Origin: a virus
Direction: 5' to 3' (one strand)
DNA length: 37,724 bases
IMG/VR virus record: IMGVR_UViG_3300030106_006223
Coordinates: 1 to 37,724 of that record
Shown: piece by piece, positions 1-4,540 of the stretch
Layout of the letters: every line of letters starts with the position of its first letter
Numbering within the stretch: position 1 is the stretch's first letter
Notes under the pieces: model-generated
Database searches by the model: none
What the model saw: only the letters and a program-made list of their open reading frames with translations
Told to the model about the DNA's origin: nothing
Translations under genes and position numbers: made by a program

Positions 1-51
1 CGCGACCTGCTCCCGCACCAACTGATTTCACTTCACTAACTCCGACAAATC

Positions 52-375
52 ATGCGTAAGATCGAACAGCAAATGAATGATGCAGTTGCTAACAACAAGT
101 CTTGGCAATCTGCAAATACTTCTGTTCACTTTAACGAAGAAAACAACACCTCTGTTGTTCGTCTTCACGGTAACAAAATTGCTGTGATTGGTGATGACTT
201 CCTTCAAATCTTTGATGGAGGTTGGCAAACAACAACGACCAAATCTCGCCTCAATGCACTCATCGACCGCTTCTGCAATGCTGTCACTGATGGTGTCTTT
301 CAAAAGGATTATCAGTGGTACATTCGTGACAACAATGTAACTCGTGATTTCGATAACGGTTACATTTTTGCCTGA
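52..375 (+). CDS. conserved phage hypothetical protein, 107 aa
   Basis: This is a small soluble protein with no signal peptide or membrane segment. It alternates polar helical stretches (residues 1-20 and 66-80) with beta-like stretches (HGNKIAVIGDDFLQIFDGG, about 39-57), which suggests a compact alpha/beta fold. I recognise the general type from T4-like cyanophage genomes but know no function. The ATG at 52 has no Shine-Dalgarno sequence. It follows a TAAC...TCATG leader that resembles those of the next two genes. A 9-bp perfect hairpin lies just after the stop. The reverse-strand frame over the same bases looks like a shadow, because the + strand protein has ordinary composition and fits the direction of every neighbour. 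Confidence 0.72.
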   Translation: MRKIEQQMNDAVANNKSWQSANTSVHFNEENNTSVVRLHGNKIAVIGDDFLQIFDGGWQTTTTKSRLNALIDRFCNAVTDGVFQKDYQWYIRDNNVTRDFDNGYIFA

Positions 376-382
376 TGTAATC

Positions 383-413
383 ATAGAGAGGTTACTAACA
401 CTTTCCTCTCTAT
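383..413 (+). other. perfect 9-bp intergenic hairpin
   Basis: ATAGAGAGG at 383-391 pairs exactly with CCTCTCTAT at 405-413 across a 13-nt loop. It starts 8 nt after the stop codon of the 52-375 gene. No T-run follows, so it is not a classic intrinsic terminator. It could be an RNA-stabilising or processing stem between the two small genes. Confidence 0.6.
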
Positions 414-443
414 AATTACTTCATTCACATTAACACTCTTCTC

Positions 444-602
444 ATGAAAATCATCCTCATTGCTATCATCGGTGTCCTGCTCTGGCAATCAACAGATGCA
501 AGAAAGTTCACTTCTGATGCACTACAATCAGTAAGTGATTTCATTGAACCAGCTAACAAGAATCAATCAATTGGTGAGAGGATTGATAGTTTTCTAGAGT
601 AA
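444..602 (+). CDS. small N-terminally hydrophobic protein, 52 aa
   Basis: The ATG at 444 opens a 52-residue frame. It starts with a positive residue followed by a hydrophobic run (MKIILIAIIGVLLWQ), then a polar helical tail with SDALQSVSDFIEP. This is either a single-pass inner-membrane anchor or an uncleaved signal sequence. I recognise the pattern (hydrophobic start, then DAR-F-T/S-D-A-L and DFI-P) as a small protein recurrent in marine T4-like cyanophages, with no known function. There is no Shine-Dalgarno sequence; the leader is TAACACTCTTCTCATG. It sits between two hairpins in a row of three tiny genes. A membrane role, such as host-envelope modification or superinfection exclusion, would be speculation. 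Confidence 0.75.
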   Translation: MKIILIAIIGVLLWQSTDARKFTSDALQSVSDFIEPANKNQSIGERIDSFLE

Positions 603-605
603 TTG

Positions 606-627
606 TATAGACCTAGTGATGTCTATA
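606..627 (+). other. perfect 7-bp intergenic hairpin
   Basis: TATAGAC at 606-612 pairs exactly with GTCTATA at 621-627 around an 8-nt loop. It begins three bases after the stop codon of the 52-aa gene. No T-tract follows. Like the stem at 383-413, it separates two SD-less small genes. Confidence 0.55.
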
Positions 628-659
628 AACCCACTATTCACTCTACCTAACACAAACTC

Positions 660-776
660 ATGTCCAAAGATGTTATGATCGGTATGCTCAAAGTTGCTAA
701 TAACGGCAACGATTTGCTTACCATTCTTGATACAATTGTTGATGATTACAACTGGGAGGTGATTGCTGCTAGTTAA
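660..776 (+). CDS. very small acidic protein, 38 aa
   Basis: The frame reads MSKDVMIGMLKVANNGNDLL, then TILDTIVDDYNWEVIAAS. It is probably one amphipathic helix plus a short acidic tail, and I do not recognise it. Three things support coding: the ATG follows a leader (TAACACAAACTCATG) much like that of the upstream gene, the frame fills the space between the 606-627 hairpin and the terminator at 803-829, and the strand agrees with its neighbours. At 38 codons, chance cannot be excluded. Confidence 0.55.
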   Translation: MSKDVMIGMLKVANNGNDLLTILDTIVDDYNWEVIAAS

Positions 777-802
777 AACCTAAGTGGACTAAGTGAATAG
801 TC

Positions 803-829
803 AGGAGGGTCAAAAAACCCTCCTTTTTT
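803..829 (+). terminator. intrinsic terminator closing the three-gene unit
   Basis: AGGAGGGT (803-810) pairs with ACCCTCCT (817-824) around a short A-rich loop and is followed directly by a run of T to 829. This has the form of a Rho-independent terminator and is the strongest one I found. It ends the unit 52-776 and insulates the control region downstream. Confidence 0.85.
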
Positions 830-902
830 ATACAAATATATAAAGATTAGTCTTTTTTTGTATTAAAAAAGGTTTTATAAATGTATATGCGTTGTTTATA
901 GT

Positions 903-962
903 TCTCCACAGCGTTGTGGATAAACCTTTGTATTTGTGTGGATTTGTGTGTGTTTCTGTGGA
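903..962. repeat. cluster of DnaA-box-like TGTGGA repeats
   Basis: TGTGGATAA at 915-923 is the exact reverse complement of the bacterial DnaA-box consensus TTATCCACA. TCCACA at 905-910 and TGTGGA at 915-920 form a perfect inverted repeat with a 4-nt spacer. Further TGTGGA copies start at 937 and 957, giving start spacings of 22 and 20 bp, close to two helical turns each. The cluster lies directly beside a strongly AT-rich stretch. This could be a protein-binding array, perhaps an origin or a repressor site. T4-type phages are not known to start replication through DnaA, so the role is open. Confidence 0.5.
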
Positions 963-1087
963 AAAGTATATGATTTAATGTACTCAGACCTTGTGATCTT
1001 GGCGAGCAGTCTATCACCACTCCGCAGAAATGTCAAGTCCCCCGTCACCAGTTCTGTGAGGATTTACGAAAAAACACACACCGACCT

Positions 1088-1095
1088 TATAAATA
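1088..1095 (+). promoter_or_regulatory. T4-type late promoter octamer TATAAATA
   Basis: An exact match to the T4 late-promoter consensus TATAAATA lies 69 nt upstream of the ATG at 1165, just ahead of a consensus sigma70 promoter. In T4-like phages such octamers are read by the gp55 sigma factor with gp33 and the gp45 clamp. Tandem late and host-sigma promoters would allow transcription both early and late. Confidence 0.55.
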
Positions 1096-1107
1096 TCAGA
1101 CAGCAGG

Positions 1108-1136
1108 TTGACAATTCCTCTCTGGTATTCTATAAT
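1108..1136 (+). promoter_or_regulatory. consensus sigma70 promoter (TTGACA-N17-TATAAT)
   Basis: TTGACA at 1108-1113 and TATAAT at 1131-1136 are separated by exactly 17 bp, so both hexamers and the spacing are fully consensus. Initiation is expected near 1143, giving a leader of about 22 nt before the ATG at 1165. Host RNA polymerase should read it without phage factors, which marks the gene as early. GTATCACT sits at the predicted start site. Confidence 0.85.
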
Positions 1137-1140
1137 AGTC

Positions 1141-1150
1141 AAGTATCACT
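1141..1150 (+). repeat. GTATCAST motif family, candidate operator
   Basis: AAGTATCACT at 1141-1150 recurs as its exact reverse complement AGTGATACTT at 1664-1673, overlapping the stop codon of the 1435-1668 gene. The related GTATCAGT occurs at 1402-1409 and 1724-1731. The copies near 1143 and 1724 fall at the predicted start sites of the sigma70 promoters at 1108 and 1687. I infer a shared regulatory site for this small early gene cluster; no binding protein is known. Confidence 0.4.
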
Positions 1151-1164
1151 CACGGAGCAGATTC

Positions 1165-1341
1165 ATGTCAGTTGTTTACAGTCAGGCACAGAAGCAGCGT
1201 TACAGAATCACGCTCGAACTTGAGACCTTAGAAGACTTCGACCCGCATCAGATTAACTGGGCAGAGTTATTTGAACTCGAAGGATCTGAGAAGGTAATTG
1301 ACAGCTACGTAGAAGACTTGAGTGCTCCTGTCCGGTGGTAA
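1165..1341 (+). CDS. small acidic early protein, 58 aa
   Basis: The ATG at 1165 is chosen because it follows an ACGGAG Shine-Dalgarno-like sequence at 1152-1157 and a consensus promoter whose start site falls near 1143. Longer versions would begin inside the promoter. The protein reads MSVVYSQAQKQRYRITLEL, followed by an acidic helical part with DPHQINWAELFELEGSEKV. It has no membrane segment and I recognise no domain. The segment around INWAEL resembles IHWTEL in the 1435-1668 product, so the two may be paralogues. With its own host-type promoter it is probably an early host-takeover or regulatory protein, but this is inference. Confidence 0.75.
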   Translation: MSVVYSQAQKQRYRITLELETLEDFDPHQINWAELFELEGSEKVIDSYVEDLSAPVRW

Positions 1342-1354
1342 TAGTGACCGCTAT

Positions 1355-1384
1355 TTGACAGTCTCTCTCCGTGAGTAATACTAA
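1355..1384 (+). promoter_or_regulatory. possible sigma70 promoter, weak -10
   Basis: TTGACA at 1355-1360 is a perfect -35 hexamer just after the stop of the 1165-1341 gene. The -10 is poor: TACTAA at 1379-1384 (18-bp spacer) or TAATAC at 1376-1381 (15-bp spacer). Its position matches the pattern of one TTGACA before each small gene here. GTATCAGT follows at 1402-1409. Confidence 0.35.
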
Positions 1385-1434
1385 GGGGGGTCGTTGAAAG
1401 TGTATCAGTTATGTAAGCACTACTCGAAGCGCCT

Positions 1435-1668
1435 TTGATCACCATCTCTCGTGAAACTGAGCACCTCTTCAATGTTATGAATGAGGCAGTCGCTAAGCTT
1501 ATGTCAACAGTCGAATTTCGTCACAATGTAACACTGGACGAATTTGTGCTAACTGATATCATTTGCGATAGTATTCCCGCTGATATACACTGGACTGAAC
1601 TTCCTGAGTATACTGCTGGCGAAATCTATCAGATGTGCTATCAGGAATTATTAGAGCACCTTCAGTGA
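1435..1668 (+). CDS. small acidic hypothetical protein, up to 77 aa
   Basis: This frame is read from a TTG at 1435, or from the in-frame ATG at 1477 (63 aa). A stop at 1414-1416 excludes longer forms. Residues 1-14 (ITISRETEHLFNV) look like real protein, so I keep the longer version without certainty. The C-terminal part, ADIHWTELPEYTAGEIYQMC, aligns by eye with HQINWAELFELEGSEKVIDS of the upstream gene, which suggests a paralogous pair. There is no signal peptide or membrane helix, and I know no function. Its stop codon lies within a 10-bp sequence complementary to the motif at the upstream promoter. Confidence 0.6.
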   Translation: MITISRETEHLFNVMNEAVAKLMSTVEFRHNVTLDEFVLTDIICDSIPADIHWTELPEYTAGEIYQMCYQELLEHLQ

Positions 1669-1686
1669 TACTTAAGAGCACGGGGG

Positions 1687-1715
1687 TTGACATCAGTTAG
1701 TCCCCGTGATATGAT
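1687..1715 (+). promoter_or_regulatory. near-consensus sigma70 promoter (TTGACA-N17-TATGAT)
   Basis: TTGACA at 1687-1692 and TATGAT at 1710-1715 are 17 bp apart, one mismatch from consensus. An inverted repeat, ACGGGG at 1680-1685 and CCCCGT at 1702-1707, encloses the -35 box and could be an operator. Initiation is expected near 1722-1724, at a GTATCAGT motif. The next gene starts at 1886, so the leader is about 160 nt. Confidence 0.7.
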
Positions 1716-1885
1716 AGCAGTGGGTATCAGTGAAACCACAGTGTTTTGATGCCGTTCGTTTATATCGGGCGGCGGGCGTGATAAAAATCAATAACTACCC
1801 TAACCTACAGAGGTGACAAATCGACTTATAGATATAAAAACGAAAAAAAATTTCCGCGCCCAGAAAAAAATTCCCGGAGGTAAAA
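1716..1885 (+). other. long structured-looking 5' leader
   Basis: This leader of about 160 nt is much longer than the 17-22 nt leaders of the flanking promoters. It contains a GC-rich island at 1766-1780 and a second at 1854-1862. GGGCGTG (1774-1780) can pair with CGCGCCC (1855-1861) with one G-U pair, close to the ribosome-binding site GGAGG at 1876-1880. A run of A with TTTCC and then TTCCC is imperfectly repeated at 1842-1875. A regulatory RNA fold is possible, but no known riboswitch class is recognised. Confidence 0.35.
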
Positions 1886-2095
1886 ATGTCCCAAAAGGAA
1901 AATTATAAAGATAAGGTATATCACATCTATGCAAAGGAAGAATGTATATACAACAATCTAAGTGAAAACCAATTTAATAAAACATGGGAAACCCTCAAAG
2001 GAATGGTTGGTCTAATGAAGACTGATTATGAACTTGAGGATTTATCATATGAAGAAGTATATGGTCTTCCGACGAATATGGAACATTCTTGTTGA
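1886..2095 (+). CDS. conserved cyanophage-type small protein, 69 aa
   Basis: The start is firm: GGAGG at 1876-1880 lies five bases before the ATG. The protein is acidic and helical, with a YHIYAKEECIYNNLSE stretch (12-27) followed by F-x-x-T-W and GLMKTDYELEDLSYEEV (42-58). I recognise this combination (KVYHIYAK-EC, W-TL--MVGLMKTDY, EDLSYE) as a small family recurrent in T4-like cyanophages, without known function. It lies downstream of a near-consensus sigma70 promoter with a long leader. A new promoter follows within 6 nt of its stop, so it is probably transcribed alone as an early gene. Confidence 0.8.
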   Translation: MSQKENYKDKVYHIYAKEECIYNNLSENQFNKTWETLKGMVGLMKTDYELEDLSYEEVYGLPTNMEHSC

Positions 2096-2100
2096 GTGAG

Positions 2101-2129
2101 TTGACATCATACATAATACACGTTATAAT
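2101..2129 (+). promoter_or_regulatory. consensus sigma70 promoter (TTGACA-N17-TATAAT)
   Basis: TTGACA at 2101-2106 and TATAAT at 2124-2129 are separated by exactly 17 bp. Initiation near 2136 leaves a leader of about 17 nt before the ATG at 2153. It is the second fully consensus host-type promoter in about 1 kb and drives the glycosyltransferase-like gene. Confidence 0.85.
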
Positions 2130-2152
2130 TGATCTGAAGTAATCAACACGTT

Positions 2153-2920
2153 ATGGCAAAAGGATTTACTGTAAAGGCCAACGCGCCTAAGAAGAAGAAA
2201 GAAGAGTGGGATATTCCTGCAATCAAAGAACGAATGAGGGGTAAGACGATTGTATTCTGTCTTCCTGGCCGTGGGTGTTCTTTTACATTTCTGAAGAATT
2301 TTGTTCAACTTTGTTTTGATATGGTACAAAGTGGAATGAGTATTCAGATTAGTCAAGATTACTCTTCTATGGTTAATTTTGCCCGTTGTAAGGTATTAGG
2401 TGCAAATGTCCTTCGTGGTCCTAAGCAAGTACCTTGGGATGGTAAATTAGAGTATGACTATCAGTTATGGATTGATAGTGACATTGTGTTTAATACAGAA
2501 AAGTTCTGGCAACTTTGTGATATGGCCATTGCAGAAGATGGTACAGAAAAGGAAATTGTTGCAGGATGGTATGCTACTGAGGATGGTCACACAACTTCTG
2601 TCGCACATTGGTTAGAGGAAGATGATTTCCGTCAGAATGGCGGAGTCATGAATCACGAGAATGTAGAATCCATTAGTAAGCGTCGTAAACCATTCACCGT
2701 AGATTATACAGGTTTTGGATGGGTATTAATCAAGAAGGGAGTTTTTGAGAATTTAGAGTATCCATGGTTTGCACCAAAGATGCAAATCTTTGAGAGTGGT
2801 GATGTACAAGACATGTGTGGTGAGGATGTCTCATTCTGTCTTGATGCAAAGGAAGCAGGTCATGAAATCTGGTGTGATCCTCGTATTAGAGTTGGTCACG
2901 AAAAAACTCGCGTTATTTAA
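2153..2920 (+). CDS. GT-A-fold glycosyltransferase-like protein, 255 aa
   Basis: This is probably a nucleotide-sugar-dependent glycosyltransferase. After a basic tail (residues 1-18), the core starts with TIVFCLPGRGCSFTFLKNF (about 32-50), the nucleotide-binding strand-loop-helix. YDYQLWIDSDIVF (101-113) carries the Asp-Ser-Asp at 108-110 typical of the metal-binding DxD motif. GEDVSFCLDAKEAG near the C-terminus resembles the ED motif of family 2 enzymes, and VGHEK supplies a possible metal-ligand His. The length fits a single GT-A domain. Cyanomyoviruses commonly carry such a gene near the wedge genes, with acceptor unknown: phage DNA, virion protein or host surface. The consensus early promoter suggests action before assembly. 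Substrate and reaction are inference. Confidence 0.78.
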   Translation: MAKGFTVKANAPKKKKEEWDIPAIKERMRGKTIVFCLPGRGCSFTFLKNFVQLCFDMVQSGMSIQISQDYSSMVNFARCKVLGANVLRGPKQVPWDGKLEYDYQLWIDSDIVFNTEKFWQLCDMAIAEDGTEKEIVAGWYATEDGHTTSVAHWLEEDDFRQNGGVMNHENVESISKRRKPFTVDYTGFGWVLIKKGVFENLEYPWFAPKMQIFESGDVQDMCGEDVSFCLDAKEAGHEIWCDPRIRVGHEKTRVI

Positions 2921-2933
2921 GAGGTACTAAATT

Positions 2934-3065
2934 ATGATGATGAAAGGTGGCACTTATGTCAAGAGCAAGCCAAAGAAAACTCGCCAAGGGAGCTCGCAGT
3001 ATACATTGTTATCCGCGACTTCTCGCAACGGACGTAAGAAGAAGTATAGAGGACAAGGTAGATAG
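2934..3065 (+). CDS. tiny strongly basic protein, 43 aa
   Basis: The frame starts with three consecutive ATG codons (2934, 2937, 2940) and ends TAG at 3063-3065. It reads MMMKGGTYVKSKPKKTRQG, then a Ser/Thr stretch, and ends RNGRKKKYRGQGR. About a third of its residues are Lys or Arg and there is almost no acidic residue, which suggests nucleic-acid binding or an unfolded internal virion peptide. I recognise the KGGT-VK-KPKKTRQG and SATSRNG-RK-YRGQGR pattern as a small family of T4-like cyanophages, without assigned function. It starts 13 nt after the glycosyltransferase-like gene with GAGG at 2921-2924 upstream, so it is probably in the same transcript. Confidence 0.78.
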   Translation: MMMKGGTYVKSKPKKTRQGSSQYTLLSATSRNGRKKKYRGQGR

Positions 3066-3092
3066 ATATTAATAAGTTAATAAAAGTTTATT

Positions 3093-3776
3093 ATGGCAGC
3101 ACTCATTTGCAACCTCCCCTCGATGGAGGTTTGGGTTCGTAAGGAGTATCTAACTGATCATCAAAGTGGTCACGGTGAATTTGTCAAAGGCGTTTGGGTA
3201 TCGGCAAAGTCGATTCCTGGACGCACTTTTTATTTTGAGACATACTTACCAGAGTATGCAGCAATGTATGACAAATTACCAATTAGTGCATTTATATCTG
3301 CTCCAGAAACTCCATCACCTGATATGGATCTTCCGAATCTACAATTTTGGAATTGTATGGACTATGGTGTTGTTGTAGTTCAGAAACAATTCATTGGTTC
3401 AATGGATTATGAACTGTATACAAGAGACTTTGGTATTCAAAAAGGTACATATATTTGTACTCTAGATAATTATCATCAGGATCCTGATGTAGTTGATTAT
3501 GCAACAAGTGAAAATCCAGCTGAACACAAGTCACATAACTTGATTGAATTAGAAAATGGACAGTATGCACTCTATCCTAATAATAGAATGCGTATTTTTG
3601 ATAATAGTTTGACACCTGTTGAACCAAAAATGCCTGATTTTAAGGTTTCAACTCAATATTATCAAGTTGAAAATGGTTTTGAACGCCTTGGAATGGGCCG
3701 TGAGGACGAATATTTCTGGAAAACAGCAAAAGAACGCGAAAACTTACCCGAAAAAGAAGAAAATGACCCCAAGTAA
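3093..3776 (+). CDS. conserved T4-like cyanophage hypothetical protein, 227 aa
   Basis: This soluble mixed alpha/beta protein has no signal or membrane segment. Early residues include SMEVWVRKEYLTDHQSGHGEF; a central part has FWNCMDYGVVVVQKQFIG and YELYTRD. The C-terminus (from about residue 165) has YPNNRMRIFDNSLTP and TQYYQVENGFERLGMGREDEYFW, ending in a charged KEREN-PEKEEND tail. I recognise it as a conserved neighbour of the wedge genes in cyanomyoviruses but cannot name a function. Synteny suggests an assembly or structural role. The next gene overlaps its end by 14 nt, indicating co-translation. Confidence 0.75.
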   Translation: MAALICNLPSMEVWVRKEYLTDHQSGHGEFVKGVWVSAKSIPGRTFYFETYLPEYAAMYDKLPISAFISAPETPSPDMDLPNLQFWNCMDYGVVVVQKQFIGSMDYELYTRDFGIQKGTYICTLDNYHQDPDVVDYATSENPAEHKSHNLIELENGQYALYPNNRMRIFDNSLTPVEPKMPDFKVSTQYYQVENGFERLGMGREDEYFWKTAKERENLPEKEENDPK

Positions 3777-3924
3777 CGATTTTTTAGACAACTTAGCAAC
3801 ACATCAACACGAAAAAATGCTTCGTGAGATCGCAAATGACGATTTAACTCCTAAAAAACGGGATAAAAAGCAAGAGACGGAAATTTTTGAGAACGAAACA
3901 CCACCTACACCTCTGTATGAGTGA
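3763..3924 (+). CDS. small charged hypothetical protein, 53 aa
   Basis: The ATG at 3763 lies inside the end of the previous gene (14-nt overlap), and the frame ends TGA at 3922-3924. The protein is highly charged: a helical DNLATHQHEKMLREIANDDL segment, then PKKRDKKQETEIFENE and a PPTPLYE terminus. It is probably a short helix with a disordered tail. An upstream extension of the frame to 3619 runs wholly inside the preceding gene and is disregarded. The following gene begins inside its last codons (ATGAGTGA), so the three genes look translationally coupled. Confidence 0.62.
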   Translation: MTPSNDFLDNLATHQHEKMLREIANDDLTPKKRDKKQETEIFENETPPTPLYE

Positions 3925-4117
3925 ATTTATACACGAAATTGATGAAGAAGTTCTTCCAAAAGTAGATAAACATGGATTTACAATCAAACCACCGATTAGT
4001 GATGAACTGTGTATCTTAATTTGTCTTAAGAATGCACCTTGTGGTACAAATAAAAAGCAAGTTGACCGTTTGGTTTCAGATTATGAAAATATAATTGACA
4101 AGTTCGTTGATAAATAA
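3917..4117 (+). CDS. small hypothetical protein upstream of gp25, 66 aa
   Basis: The ATG at 3917 overlaps the previous stop by 8 nt (ATGAGTGA). The frame encodes MSEFIHEIDEEVLPKVDKHG, then FTIKPPISDELCILICL and a helical tail ending ENIIDKFVDK. It is a compact soluble acidic protein that I do not recognise. An earlier in-frame start at 3887 would add ten residues with an unlikely MRTKHHLHLC beginning. Its stop codon TAA (4115-4117) overlaps the late-promoter octamer GATAAATA serving gp25. Confidence 0.68.
   Translation: MSEFIHEIDEEVLPKVDKHGFTIKPPISDELCILICLKNAPCGTNKKQVDRLVSDYENIIDKFVDK
4109..4116 (+). promoter_or_regulatory. late promoter GATAAATA ahead of gp25
   Basis: This NATAAATA octamer ends 21 nt before the GTG of the gp25 gene, a spacing like those before gp13 and the gene at 33624. 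It overlaps the stop codon of the preceding gene. It is the likely start of a wedge transcript covering gp25, gp6 and the giant gene. Confidence 0.65.
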
Positions 4118-4137
4118 CTTATATTTGCCATATAATT

Positions 4138-4539
4138 GTGCCTTTAGAAAGGGTAAGTCAAGGTTTTAGAGATGTTAGTATGTCATTCAAGAAAAATCCC
4201 TTGAATGATGATTTGATCCTGCTTAAAAATGCAAATGCAATCGCAAGATCAATTAAAAATATTGTGTTTACCTTTCCTGGTGAAAAACCTTTTAATGAAA
4301 CTTTTGGTTCACGGGTATCAAGGTTGTTATTTGACAATTTTGATGATTTAACAGCATCTAATATCAAAGATGAAATTGAATCATCAATTCGTAGATTTGA
4401 ACCAAGGGTGAGATTAAGATCAGTTAGAACAAAACCTGACTTTGAAGGTAATGCTTTTGATGTAAAAATAGTATATGATATTATAGGTGCAGATGTACCT
4501 GCACAGCAATTAGAATTCGTCTTGCAGCCAACAAGGTAA
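4138..4539 (+). CDS. 25: gp25-like baseplate wedge protein, 133 aa
   Basis: This is a homologue of T4 gp25, the small wedge component that helps join the wedge to sheath and hub; the family includes GPW/gp25 proteins and TssE. The 133-residue length matches the family (T4: 132). Visible features are the PLNDDLILLKN segment (21-31), the NIVFTFPGEKPFNETFGS motif (41-58) and the signature FEPRVRLRSV (87-96), which holds the conserved EPR triad, before a beta-rich end. It starts with GTG at 4138, supported by the family-typical MPLERVSQGF N-terminus and by the late promoter 21 nt upstream. The gp6 gene follows after one base. Confidence 0.95.
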   Translation: MPLERVSQGFRDVSMSFKKNPLNDDLILLKNANAIARSIKNIVFTFPGEKPFNETFGSRVSRLLFDNFDDLTASNIKDEIESSIRRFEPRVRLRSVRTKPDFEGNAFDVKIVYDIIGADVPAQQLEFVLQPTR

Positions 4540-4540
4540 A

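Larger units (their letters stand above)
830..1107. other. non-coding control region, AT-rich then repeat-rich
   Basis: No convincing gene lies between 777 and 1164. The first part (about 824-900) is very AT-rich, with runs such as TTTTTTTGTATTAAAAAA and a TATAAATG octamer at 876-883. The middle (903-962) carries a cluster of TGTGGA repeats with one inverted copy. The part from about 985 to 1085 is noticeably more GC-rich, with no stem or tRNA shape that I can make out. A late-promoter octamer and a consensus sigma70 promoter end the region. An open frame at 936-1223 crosses it, but it runs through both promoters and into the next gene, and does not look like protein. Confidence 0.6.

Noticed and set aside
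1-60. Possible tail of an upstream gene
   Set aside because: All three + frames reach a stop by base 60. One (RPAPAPTDFTSLTPTNHA) looks plausible, but too little is visible to choose between them.
28-384. 118-codon reverse-strand frame opposite the first gene
   Set aside because: It mirrors the + strand gene at 52-375, whose product and leader fit the neighbours. No other reverse-strand gene is supported in the window.
985-1085. GC-richer stretch as a possible tRNA or attachment site
   Set aside because: I could not form a cloverleaf or find a T-loop-like GGTTCRA sequence, and there is no integrase in the window. It is left as unexplained non-coding sequence.
936-1223. 95-codon frame across the control region
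   Set aside because: It runs through the late octamer and the consensus sigma70 promoter and overlaps the better-supported start at 1165. It has no usable ribosome-binding site and shows no protein-like pattern.
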